From: JBBDNV01 sp040877415
GTDB taxonomy: Bacteria > Planctomycetota > Planctomycetia > Pirellulales > PALSA-1355
NCBI GenBank assembly: GCA_040877415.1
Contig: JBBDNV010000184.1
Span: 1 to 11,752 of the forward strand
Reading direction: 5' to 3'
Length of the DNA stretch: 11,752 nt
The notes below the pieces were generated by a model. It had not been told where the DNA came from. It saw nothing but the letters and a program-made list of their open reading frames with translations, and searched no databases. This document shows, one piece after another, positions 1 through 6,218 of this stretch (within the stretch, counting starts at the first letter, position 1; each line of letters begins with the position of its first letter). The position numbers were made by a program, and so were the translations under genes.

Positions 1-196
1 TCGCCCCCAAGATCGTCCCGTGCCCCACCTTCGTCCCCTCGCCCAGCACCACGCGATGCTCCAAAATCACCTGCGCCCCCAGCACACAACCCGGCCCGAT
101 CTCGGACTCCGCGCCGATGATCGAATAAGGCCCGACCTCGACATCATCGGCCAACTTGGCCCCGCCGGCCACGATCGCGGTAGGATGGATATTCAT
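1..196 (-). CDS. lpxA: LpxA, acyl-ACP--UDP-N-acetylglucosamine O-acyltransferase (5' part, cut by window edge)
   Basis: Sixty-five N-terminal codons are visible before the window edge. The protein begins MNIHPTAIV and continues as left-handed beta-helix hexapeptide repeats, with imperfect [LIV]-G-x-x-x-x turns such as VEVGPYSIIG, SEIGPGCVLG and VVLGEGTKVG. The opening IHPTAIV followed by VGPYSIIG is typical of LpxA, the cytoplasmic enzyme that adds the first 3-hydroxyacyl chain to UDP-GlcNAc in lipid A synthesis, so the host should be a Gram-negative making lipid A. The ATG at 194-196 is preceded by a pyrimidine run (CTTCTTC) rather than a Shine-Dalgarno site. It lies six bases from the inverted heptad repeat at 203-304. 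LpxD and other hexapeptide transferases share the fold, but LpxD normally has an extra N-terminal domain before the helix. The catalytic His and the C-terminal helical domain lie outside the window. Confidence 0.85.
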   Translation of the reverse strand, partial: MNIHPTAIVAGGAKLADDVEVGPYSIIGAESEIGPGCVLGAQVILEHRVVLGEGTKVGHGTILGA

Positions 197-202
197 GAAG
201 AA

Positions 203-304
203 GTTGAGAGTTGAGCGATGAGGGTTGAGGGAAAAACCAAGAAGCTCCTCTCCTTCTCCATTCTCTCCTACCCCTCTCTCAACTTTCAACCCTCAACCCT
301 CAAC
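203..304. repeat. Inverted pair of four heptad repeats (GTTGAGN) between radC and lpxA
   Basis: The left arm (203-230) reads as four 7-bp units: GTTGAGA, GTTGAGC, GATGAGG, GTTGAGG. The right arm (277-304) is the same array on the other strand: read backwards from 304 it is GTTGAGG, GTTGAGG, GTTGAAA, GTTGAGA. The arms are in register, and about 23 of 28 positions can pair (22 Watson-Crick and one G-U). The 46-bp spacer (231-276) is strongly pyrimidine-rich on the plus strand, so an RNA from radC into lpxA would carry a purine-rich loop with several GGAG stretches. The stem would start seven bases after the radC stop and end six bases before the lpxA ATG. No U-run follows the hairpin in either direction, so it does not look like an intrinsic terminator. 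Confidence 0.8.
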
Positions 305-310
305 TGCCGC

Positions 311-1024
311 TCAAAGCAATCCGTGCTCCTTGAAACTGAAATAAGGCGGAGCGCCCGCGCGCTCAAGGCCGATAATGACATGATCCAGCAGATGAATCTG
401 CATTAAGTCTGCTGCCTCACGGATACGGCGGGTCAGGGCGCGGTCGGCCTCGCTCGGCGTCGGGTCGCCCGATGGATGGTTGTGCACCAGCACAAAGGCG
501 TAAGCCCCGTGGCTGATGGCCGGACGCAAGATCTCCCGCGGATGGGCCAAGCTCTCGTTGATCGTCCCGAGCGAAACTTCCTCCATGTGGATCAACCGGT
601 GCCGTGTATCGAGCAAAACCACGCGAAGAGACTCGCGAGGAAGATTCTGCAGCAACGGCCCCATGAACGCGTAAATTTTTTCCGGTGTCCCCAACGGCTC
701 GCTTTGCGCCGTCTGCCTGGCCAGACGTTTCCCCAACTCGAATGCGGCCGCCATTTCGCACGCCTTGGCCAATCCGACGCCCTTGGCCAGTTTGCGCAAT
801 TCTTTCACCGTCATCGGCGCCATCCGCGCCATCGATCCGCCGGCCGCCTTGATCATTTCGTCGCCCACATCGATCGCGGTGCGCCCCGGCGTCCCGGTGC
901 GCAGAAAAATGGCCAGCAACTCGGCATCGCTCAGCGCCTCCGCCCCGCGGTGCACCAGCTTCTCCCGCGGCCGCTCCTCCTCCGGCCAATCCTTGATCTT
1001 CGGCGTCGCCACGTCCCGGAGCAT
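311..1024 (-). CDS. radC: RadC family JAB/MPN (JAMM) domain protein
   Basis: The 237-residue protein has the usual RadC layout. The N-terminal region has the family signature around residues 10-43 (IKDWPEEERPREKL, then GAEALSDAELLAIFLRTG). A helix-hairpin-helix-like stretch follows at about 68-90, then a C-terminal JAB/MPN metal-binding domain with HNHPSGDPTPSEAD at 181-194. There His181, His183 and Asp194 are the expected zinc ligands and Glu148 or Glu149 the likely partner. RadC was once called a DNA repair protein, but that role is disputed and its biochemical function is unsettled. The start at 1022-1024 is supported by the RadC-like N-terminus. A G-run about 10 bases upstream (GGGGGC) is only a poor ribosome site. 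It sits 79 bases downstream of the polyprenyl synthase gene on the same strand and is probably co-transcribed with it. The length is normal for the family and nothing is missing. Confidence 0.93.
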   Translation of the reverse strand: MLRDVATPKIKDWPEEERPREKLVHRGAEALSDAELLAIFLRTGTPGRTAIDVGDEMIKAAGGSMARMAPMTVKELRKLAKGVGLAKACEMAAAFELGKRLARQTAQSEPLGTPEKIYAFMGPLLQNLPRESLRVVLLDTRHRLIHMEEVSLGTINESLAHPREILRPAISHGAYAFVLVHNHPSGDPTPSEADRALTRRIREAADLMQIHLLDHVIIGLERAGAPPYFSFKEHGLL

Positions 1025-1103
1025 AATCAGCCCCCATGCGCTCGCACCAGTCTCGGGCGCGCTCTTTTCCGGGTTGTCGCGGCGCTTTGCCGTCGCCCGC
1101 GCC

Positions 1104-2141
1104 TCAGGAACTTCCCACTGCCCGCTTGATCAAAGCCTGCAAATACTCCGCCACCCCGCGCAGACCGGACGTGAACCGGTTTTCGTCCAAAGCCTTCAAC
1201 TCCTCCAGCGCCTCTTCGACCAACTGCGCCGCCGCGGCCGCCGTCTGCTGCAACGCCCCGCGCTCGGCCAGCATGGTCACAATCTGCTCCGCCTCCACCT
1301 CCTCGCCCCCCAGCAGCAAGGCGCTCACTTTTTCGTGATCACCGCTGCGCCGCGCCGACTGCAGCAGGAAAATCAAGGGCAAGGTCAGCTTCCCCTTGCG
1401 CAGATCACTCCCCAACGTCTTGCCGATTTCCTCTTCGTCACCCACCAGATCGAGGCAATCATCGTAGACTTGGTAGGCCGTCCCGAGCTTCAACCCGAAT
1501 TGCTTGAGCGCCCCGATCCGCTCCGGCGTCGTCTCGCTCAAAAACGCCCCCAATTCGGCCGCCGCCGCGAAGAGCGCCCCGGTCTTCATCTCGACGATTT
1601 TGTAGTAGTCCGCCACCGACAGCTTGAGATCGAATCGCCGCTGCGTCTGGATGATCTCCCCGGTGCAAACCTCGGCCGCCGCATCGGCGATGCGCCGCAC
1701 TACCTCGGTTTCAGAAAAATTCGTGGCCAACCGCATGGCATGCGCCAACAAAGCGTCGCCCAAGAGCACGCTGATCGCATTGCCCCACTTGGCATTGACC
1801 GTCGGTTGCTCCCGGCGCAAATCGGCGCCGTCCATGATGTCGTCGTGCACCAATGTCGCGATATGGATCAGCTCGAGGATCACCGCCAGATCGACATGGC
1901 TAGAGGTGATCTTGCCCGTGGACCCGCCGGCCAGCAAGGCCAGGGCCGGACGCAACCGCTTGCCCGACGAATTGCAGACATAGTCCACATATCCCTCCAT
2001 GGCAGGATCGAACGCCCGGGTCTGCGCGCGGATGCGTTCCTCCACGCTGTAAAGATGCGTGTTGATCAGCTCGAACGTTTTTTTGAACCGCGCCAGCGCG
2101 GCCGGATCGAGCGGGACTCGGGACAACTTGGTCGATTTCAC
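1104..2141 (-). CDS. Long-chain trans-polyprenyl diphosphate synthase (IspB-like)
   Basis: This 345-residue all-helical isoprenyl synthase has all the family motifs: GKRLRP (60-65), the first Asp-rich motif DDIMD (100-104), KT at 186-187, and the second Asp-rich motif DDCLD (227-231), followed by a lysine-rich SDLRKGKLTLPL stretch. These bind Mg-diphosphate during head-to-tail condensation of IPP onto an allylic primer. The fifth residue before the first motif is Ala (ATLVHDDIMD) rather than a bulky aromatic. In this family that points to long products, such as the side chain of menaquinone or ubiquinone. I chose the GTG at 2139-2141, which is preceded by GGATTGAA as a weak ribosome site. The frame stays open further upstream, but that part overlaps the SDR gene and reads as low-complexity Gly/Ala sequence. 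The gap to the SDR stop codon is 50 bases. The exact chain length cannot be read from sequence. Confidence 0.9.
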   Translation of the reverse strand: MKSTKLSRVPLDPAALARFKKTFELINTHLYSVEERIRAQTRAFDPAMEGYVDYVCNSSGKRLRPALALLAGGSTGKITSSHVDLAVILELIHIATLVHDDIMDGADLRREQPTVNAKWGNAISVLLGDALLAHAMRLATNFSETEVVRRIADAAAEVCTGEIIQTQRRFDLKLSVADYYKIVEMKTGALFAAAAELGAFLSETTPERIGALKQFGLKLGTAYQVYDDCLDLVGDEEEIGKTLGSDLRKGKLTLPLIFLLQSARRSGDHEKVSALLLGGEEVEAEQIVTMLAERGALQQTAAAAAQLVEEALEELKALDENRFTSGLRGVAEYLQALIKRAVGSS

Positions 2142-2191
2142 TTCAATCCGTTTACGCGCGCGGCACCATTTCAGATCACTCCCGGCCGACC

Positions 2192-2989
2192 TCAGGGGGC
2201 TTTCCTCTGCAAAATCGCCCGCAGAATCCCCAGCGGCAACGCCACCGCCACACCCATGAGCAGCGCCACTTTCCATCCGGGAATGACGCGCGCCTTGTCC
2301 GCCGCCACCGCCGTCAGCGCCGCATGCACCACGTCTTCCACCGGCACGGTCAACTCCCCGGGCGAACTCCACTCCGGTTCCCCCGTCCCGCGCGATGCCA
2401 CTTGGCCGAACTCCGTCTCCGCCGGTCCCGGCAACACCGCCGTCACCGTGACCCCCGTGTCGCGCAGTTCCATGCGCAGCCCGTCGCTGAAGCTGTTCAC
2501 GTACGCCTTCGTCGCCGCATAGACCGACATGTGGGGCATCGGGATCAGCCCCGCGATCGAGCTCACATTGAGGATCGCCCCGCGTCCGCCCGCCCTCAGC
2601 ATCGGGAGCAAATGATGCGTCAACCGCGTCAGCGCCACCACATTCAGCTCCAGCATGGCATGAATCTTCGCCCAGTCCCCCGTAGCGAACGGCCCCCGGT
2701 CGCCCATCCCCGCGTTATTGACCAGAAAGTTGACCCGGATCTTCTCCCGCTCCAACCACTCCACAAAATCCCGGTCCTGGTTCTCGCGCGTGACATCCAT
2801 GGCGTAAACGTGGATCCGCACCGACGGATGACGCGCCTCCAAATCCGCTTTGAGTGCGTCCAGGTTCCCGGCCCGCCGCGCCACGAGCACAAGCGTCCCC
2901 GCGACCGGCGCCAACTGACGCGCAAACTCCGCTCCCAGCCCGGCCGAAGCGCCCGTAATCAAAGCAGTGCATCCCTCGAAAAATCGCAT
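2192..2989 (-). CDS. Short-chain dehydrogenase/reductase (SDR), classical type, with C-terminal hydrophobic tail
   Basis: The 265-residue protein is a classical SDR with a Rossmann fold. TGASAGLG at 12-19 binds the NAD(P) cofactor. NNAG lies at 91-94. The catalytic Ser143 or Ser144, Tyr157 and Lys161 lie in SSIAG...YAATK, and PGPAETEF at 187-194 is the usual post-catalytic segment. An arginine pair after the second beta strand (ARR at 37-39) suggests preference for NADP(H). The last 25 residues (about 240-260) are hydrophobic and could anchor the protein to the membrane, as in some DltE/YqjQ-type SDRs. The substrate cannot be told from sequence. It heads the minus-strand run towards the polyprenyl synthase gene and starts only 11 bases from the divergent cupin gene. 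A role in lipid or quinone metabolism would fit the neighbours but is a guess. Confidence 0.9.
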   Translation of the reverse strand: MRFFEGCTALITGASAGLGAEFARQLAPVAGTLVLVARRAGNLDALKADLEARHPSVRIHVYAMDVTRENQDRDFVEWLEREKIRVNFLVNNAGMGDRGPFATGDWAKIHAMLELNVVALTRLTHHLLPMLRAGGRGAILNVSSIAGLIPMPHMSVYAATKAYVNSFSDGLRMELRDTGVTVTAVLPGPAETEFGQVASRGTGEPEWSSPGELTVPVEDVVHAALTAVAADKARVIPGWKVALLMGVAVALPLGILRAILQRKAP

Positions 2990-3000
2990 ATTCTCAATCC

Positions 3001-3354
3001 ATGATAGTGCAGCAAATCGGAAATCAAAGCCCCTTCAGAACCAAAGACGGGTCCACCATCCGCAGCATCCTCGACCGCACCAACGCGCCCGTCGAAAAGC
3101 AAAGCCTGGCCGAGGCCATCATGGCACCGGGCCAGTCGACCGAACGCCACCACCACAAAATCTGCGAGGAATTTTACTTTCTCCTCGAGGGCGACGCGCT
3201 GATGGAAATCGACGGCGAAACCCGCGAGGTCGGCCCCGGTGATGCCATCCTCATTCCGCCCGGCGCCCGCCACCAGATCACGGCCAAAACAAAACTCCGC
3301 TTCCTCTGCCTCTGCTCCCCACCCTACGACCACGCGGACACTTTTCTCGATTGA
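3001..3354 (+). CDS. Small single-domain cupin protein
   Basis: The 117-residue protein is one cupin barrel. Motif 1, G-x5-H-x-H-x4-E-x6-G, is matched exactly at residues 44-64 (Gly44, His50, His52, Glu57, Gly64). Motif 2, G-x5-P-x-G-x2-H, is matched at 80-91 (Gly80, Pro86, Gly88, His91). The final Asn of that motif is replaced by Ala95. His50, His52, Glu57 and His91 form a complete metal site, so a metal-dependent enzyme or small-ligand sensor is possible. Single-domain cupins include isomerases, dioxygenases and binding proteins, and I cannot choose between them. No ribosome binding site precedes the ATG. The sequence TATTCT lies at 2989-2994, six bases before the start, and could be a -10 element for a leaderless mRNA. 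The gene is divergent from the SDR gene and 97 bases upstream of the epimerase start, so it may or may not belong to the decarboxylase unit. Confidence 0.85.
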   Translation: MIVQQIGNQSPFRTKDGSTIRSILDRTNAPVEKQSLAEAIMAPGQSTERHHHKICEEFYFLLEGDALMEIDGETREVGPGDAILIPPGARHQITAKTKLRFLCLCSPPYDHADTFLD

Positions 3355-3451
3355 TACCCCGCACCAAAACACCGGTCCTCCGGAAAAAACATGCAAACTA
3401 TTAGCGCAACTTATCCTTGCCCCCGTGCTGCTTCTGGGGGACAACATTTTC

Positions 3452-3868
3452 ATGCTGCAGCGCATTGACCACCTCGGCATTGCGGTGCGCTCGCTGGAGG
3501 ACTCCATTCCTTACTACGAACAGGCCCTCGGCCTGAAGTGCGGGCCCGTCGAGGAAGTGCCGGGCCAGAAGGTCCGCACCGCCTTCTTCCACGTCGGGGA
3601 AGCCCACCTCGAACTCCTCGAGCCGACTTCCCCCGACAGCCCCATCGCCAAATTTCTCGAAAAAAACCCCCACGGCGGCGTGCATCACGTGGCTTTCGCC
3701 ACCGACGACATCGAGGGCCAGCTCGCGCAGGCCAAGGGCGCCGGCTGCCAGCTCATCCACGAGAAAGCTTTCCAAGGCGCGGCCGGCAAACTGGTCGCCT
3801 TTCTCCACCCGAAATCCACCCAAGGCGTGCTGACCGAATTCTGCGCACCGCTTGGGGCGCAGCCATAA
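3452..3868 (+). CDS. mce: Methylmalonyl-CoA epimerase
   Basis: The 138-residue protein has the VOC/glyoxalase fold in its methylmalonyl-CoA epimerase form. It opens with RIDHLGIAV (His7, metal ligand), then has HLELLEP at 52-58, GGVHHVAF at 75-82 (His78 or His79) and LTEFCAP at 127-133 (Glu129, catalytic/metal ligand). It interconverts (R)- and (S)-methylmalonyl-CoA in the cytoplasm, linking methylmalonyl-CoA mutase to the decarboxylase encoded next door. The reading frame is open upstream to 3239, but that stretch is low-complexity and overlaps the cupin gene. The ATG at 3452 fits the family start and length (about 135-140 residues). It is preceded by ACATTTTC rather than a Shine-Dalgarno site. 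The mmdA start lies 7 bases past the stop, so this is probably the first gene of the unit. The 97-base gap before it (3355-3451) holds an A-rich stretch (GGAAAAAAC) but no promoter I would defend. Confidence 0.92.
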   Translation: MLQRIDHLGIAVRSLEDSIPYYEQALGLKCGPVEEVPGQKVRTAFFHVGEAHLELLEPTSPDSPIAKFLEKNPHGGVHHVAFATDDIEGQLAQAKGAGCQLIHEKAFQGAAGKLVAFLHPKSTQGVLTEFCAPLGAQP

Positions 3869-3875
3869 GACCCGC

Positions 3876-5429
3876 ATGCCCATCGACGAAAAACTCCTCC
3901 ACGACCTCGACGAACGCCGGGCCAACGCCCTCGTCAGCGGCGCCCCCGCCAAGGTCGAGGAGCGCCACGACAAAGGACTCCTCACTGCCCGCGAACGCGT
4001 CGACTCCCTCTTCCAACCCGGCTCGTTCCAGGAATTCGGCATGTTCGCCGAACACCAGTGCACCAACTTCGGGATGGGAGAGAAAAAACTCCCCGCCGAT
4101 GGCGTCATCACCGGCGTGGGACTGATGGAAGGCCGCCCCGTCGCCGCCTTCAGCCAAGACTTTCTCGTGGCCGGTGGCTCGCTCGGACGCGTCCACGCGC
4201 AGAAAATTTGCGACCTCATGGACTACGCCCAACGCGCCGGCGTGCCCGTCATCGCCTTCAACGACTCCGGCGGCGCCCGCATTCAGGAAGGCGTGCTCTC
4301 GCTCGCCGGTTACGGACAAGTCTTCTTCCGCAACGTCCTTCTCTCCGGCGTCGTCCCGCAGATCGCCGTCATCGCCGGACCCTGCGCCGGCGGCGCAGCC
4401 TATTCGCCGGCGCTCATGGATTTCCTTATCATGACCAAGACCGGGGCCAGCATGTTCATCTGCGGCCCGGAAGTCATCAAAGCGGCCACCGGCCAGGTCA
4501 CCACCATAGACGAGATCGGGAGCGCCGCGGCCCACGCCACGGTCAGCGGCAATGTCCATTTCGTGGCCAACGACGACGGGCACGCCATCGAGATCGTGCG
4601 CAAGCTCCTCTCCTTCCTCCCGGCCAACAATCTCGTCGACCCGCCGCACCGCCCGACCCCGGAACTCGACCTCTCGGACGTTCCCGCCTTCGAGGAGATC
4701 ATTCCCGGGGACCCCAAGAAACCCTTCGACGTCCACCACGTCATCGAAGCCCTTGTCGACGACGCCGACTTCCTCGAGGTCCACATGGAATGGGCCAAAA
4801 GCATCGTCGTGGGCTTCGCCCGCATCCAGGGCATCGTCACCGGCATCGTGGCCAACCAGCCGATGGTCCGCTCCGGCACGCTCGACATCGACAGCTCGGA
4901 CAAAGCCGCACGCTTCATCCGCTTCTGCAACCTCTACAGCATCCCCATCGTCACCCTCGTCGACGTCCCCGGCTTCATGCCCGGAGTCGCGCAGGAACGC
5001 GGCGGCATCATCCGCCACGGTGCGAAAATGCTCTTCGCCTACGCCGCGGCCACCGTGCCGAAGATCACCGTCATCATGCGCAAAGCTTACGGCGGCGCGT
5101 ACCTCGCGATGTGCAGCCGCGACCTCGGGGCCGATATGGTCTTCGCCTGGCCCACGGCCGAGATCGCCGTGATGGGCGCGGAGGGCGCGGTGAAAATCGT
5201 CTTCCGCCGCGAGATCAAGGACGCCGCCGATCCGGCAAAAGAGGAGGCCGCGCTGGTCAAAAAATACCGCGAGGAATTTTCCTCGCCCTACCAGGCCGCG
5301 GCCAACGCGCAGATCACCGACGTCATCCGCCCCGCGCACACCCGCGCCGCCGTGGCCATGGCCCTGCGCAACACGCTCTCCAAACGCGAAACCCGCCCGC
5401 CCAAGAAACACGGCAACATCCCGATGTGA
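3876..5429 (+). CDS. mmdA: Methylmalonyl-CoA decarboxylase alpha subunit (carboxyltransferase, MmdA/PccB family)
   Basis: The 517-residue protein is a full-length biotin-dependent carboxyltransferase with two crotonase-like halves. Key stretches are NDSGGARIQEG (129-139), the oxyanion loop GPCAGGAAYSPAL (168-180), the second-half LVDVPGFMPG (361-370), the second oxyanion loop RKAYGGAYLAM (402-412), and the family C-terminus KKHGNIPM. It moves the carboxyl group of (S)-methylmalonyl-CoA onto biotin, releasing propionyl-CoA. Sequence alone does not separate MmdA from propionyl-CoA carboxylase beta. The decarboxylase role is inferred from the adjacent membrane subunits and the lack of any biotin carboxylase gene here. 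I chose the ATG at 3876, 7 bases after the epimerase stop, because MPIDEKLLHDL fits family N-termini. No Shine-Dalgarno site precedes it, so translation may be coupled to the gene upstream. Confidence 0.93.
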   Translation: MPIDEKLLHDLDERRANALVSGAPAKVEERHDKGLLTARERVDSLFQPGSFQEFGMFAEHQCTNFGMGEKKLPADGVITGVGLMEGRPVAAFSQDFLVAGGSLGRVHAQKICDLMDYAQRAGVPVIAFNDSGGARIQEGVLSLAGYGQVFFRNVLLSGVVPQIAVIAGPCAGGAAYSPALMDFLIMTKTGASMFICGPEVIKAATGQVTTIDEIGSAAAHATVSGNVHFVANDDGHAIEIVRKLLSFLPANNLVDPPHRPTPELDLSDVPAFEEIIPGDPKKPFDVHHVIEALVDDADFLEVHMEWAKSIVVGFARIQGIVTGIVANQPMVRSGTLDIDSSDKAARFIRFCNLYSIPIVTLVDVPGFMPGVAQERGGIIRHGAKMLFAYAAATVPKITVIMRKAYGGAYLAMCSRDLGADMVFAWPTAEIAVMGAEGAVKIVFRREIKDAADPAKEEAALVKKYREEFSSPYQAAANAQITDVIRPAHTRAAVAMALRNTLSKRETRPPKKHGNIPM

Positions 5430-5432
5430 TTT

Positions 5433-5819
5433 ATGAAAAAGCTCCGCGTCACCGTCGACGGCAAAGCTTACGATGTTCTCGTCGAAATCCTCGACGAAGG
5501 CGCGCCCCCGGCGCCGGCCAATCCCGGCGCCCACCCCGCGCACGTCGAATCCGCCCACGTCTCCGCCCCGCCGGTCTCCGCCCGATCCGGTGGCGGCACC
5601 GCCGCAGCGGGCGACGTGCCCAGCCCGCTGGCCGGCAAGGTCGTCTCCATCGATGTCCGCCCCGGCCAGTCGGTGGAAGCCGGAGCTCAACTCCTGACCC
5701 TCGAGGCCATGAAAATGAACACCTATGTCTTTGCACCAGCCGCCGGCACGGTGAAGGAAACTCTCGTCGCCCCCGGCGATGCCGTGGCCGAAGGACAGGT
5801 GCTGGTCAGAATGTCCTGA
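5433..5819 (+). CDS. mmdC: Methylmalonyl-CoA decarboxylase biotin carrier subunit (MmdC)
   Basis: The 128-residue protein has three parts: a short N-terminal beta segment (1-20, MKKLRVTVDGKAYDV), a flexible linker rich in Ala, Pro, Gly and His (about 22-62), and a biotinyl/lipoyl domain (about 63-127). The biotin site is EAMKMN at 91-96, so Lys94 is the expected biotinylated residue. Biotin picks up carboxyl at MmdA and carries it to the membrane subunit MmdB, where it is lost as CO2. The N-terminal segment plus Pro/Ala linker is the usual layout in the oxaloacetate/methylmalonyl-CoA decarboxylase family. The start lies 3 bases after the mmdA stop with no ribosome site of its own, suggesting coupled translation. 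The biotin ligase encoded three genes downstream is the likely modifier. Confidence 0.93.
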   Translation: MKKLRVTVDGKAYDVLVEILDEGAPPAPANPGAHPAHVESAHVSAPPVSARSGGGTAAAGDVPSPLAGKVVSIDVRPGQSVEAGAQLLTLEAMKMNTYVFAPAAGTVKETLVAPGDAVAEGQVLVRMS

Positions 5820-5822
5820 ACG

Positions 5823-6218
5823 ATGCCCCTCTTTCCCGCGACTCTCGCCCTCACCCTGCCGGAATACCCGACGCTGGCCGACAGCCTGCAATACCAGCTC
5901 ACCGGATTCCTCGTCGTCGTTTTCACCCTGGGCTCACTCGCCGCCCTCGTGGGTTTGCTCGGACGCATCTTCGCCGCCCTCGACAAGCGCCGCGGGCCGG
6001 CGGGCGCCGCCGCGAAAACCGCCTTGCCCGCTCATCCTGCCGCACCGGGTGATGAAATTTCCCCCGCCATCCTTGCCGCCATTGCCGGCGCCGTGGCTGC
6101 CGCCCTGGGCGACAGCCGTTTTGCCATCCGCAGCGTGCAGATGGCCGACCCGCGGCAAAATCTCGTATGGAGCGCCGAGGGGCGACGCAGCATCTACGCC
6201 TCGCGCCACGTCCGGTGA
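5823..6218 (+). CDS. mmdD: OadG-type small membrane subunit of the decarboxylase pump (MmdD)
   Basis: The 131-residue protein is one membrane helix plus a soluble tail. A strongly hydrophobic stretch at about 26-50 (LTGFLVVVFTLGSLAALVGLL) is followed by basic residues (DKRR) and an Ala/Pro-rich linker. The C-terminal domain contains ILAAIAGAVAAALG and ends WSAEGRRSIYASRHVR (116-131), the closing motif of OadG/MmdD-type subunits. In oxaloacetate decarboxylase this subunit holds the complex together and anchors the soluble transferase to the membrane beta subunit. The same role is expected here. The start is 3 bases after mmdC. The TGA overlaps the GTG start of mmdB by four bases, a standard sign of coupled translation. 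This family diverges quickly, so the call rests on layout, tail motif and position together. Confidence 0.88.
   Translation: MPLFPATLALTLPEYPTLADSLQYQLTGFLVVVFTLGSLAALVGLLGRIFAALDKRRGPAGAAAKTALPAHPAAPGDEISPAILAAIAGAVAAALGDSRFAIRSVQMADPRQNLVWSAEGRRSIYASRHVR

Noticed and set aside
203..304. CRISPR array
   Set aside because: The units are only 7 bp, contiguous and in opposite orientations, without unique spacers between regular repeats or cas genes nearby.
203..310. Intrinsic terminator of radC
   Set aside because: The stem is AT/GC mixed with a 46-base loop and no U-run follows it in either direction.
765..2522. 585-codon open frame on the plus strand opposite radC, polyprenyl synthase and SDR
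   Set aside because: It is a shadow of three genes with complete catalytic motifs on the minus strand and shows no recognisable domain.
3355..3451. Promoter for the epimerase-mmd unit
   Set aside because: TTGCCC at 3417-3422 could be a -35 element, but no -10-like hexamer lies at an acceptable spacing, so I do not claim one.
3876..5429. Propionyl-CoA carboxylase beta subunit as the primary call for mmdA
   Set aside because: The families overlap in sequence, but the gene is followed by a stand-alone biotin carrier and OadG- and OadB-type membrane subunits, and no biotin carboxylase is present in the window.
3753..5891. 712-codon open frame antisense to mmdA and mmdC
   Set aside because: It mirrors the codon bias of mmdA. 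The translation is Gly/Asp/Glu/His-rich without any domain, and mmdA on the other strand has full family motifs.
4058..6052. 664-codon open frame on the plus strand overlapping mmdA, mmdC and mmdD
   Set aside because: The translation is dominated by Arg, Pro, His and Gly, typical of an out-of-frame reading of GC-rich coding sequence. It crosses three well-supported genes.
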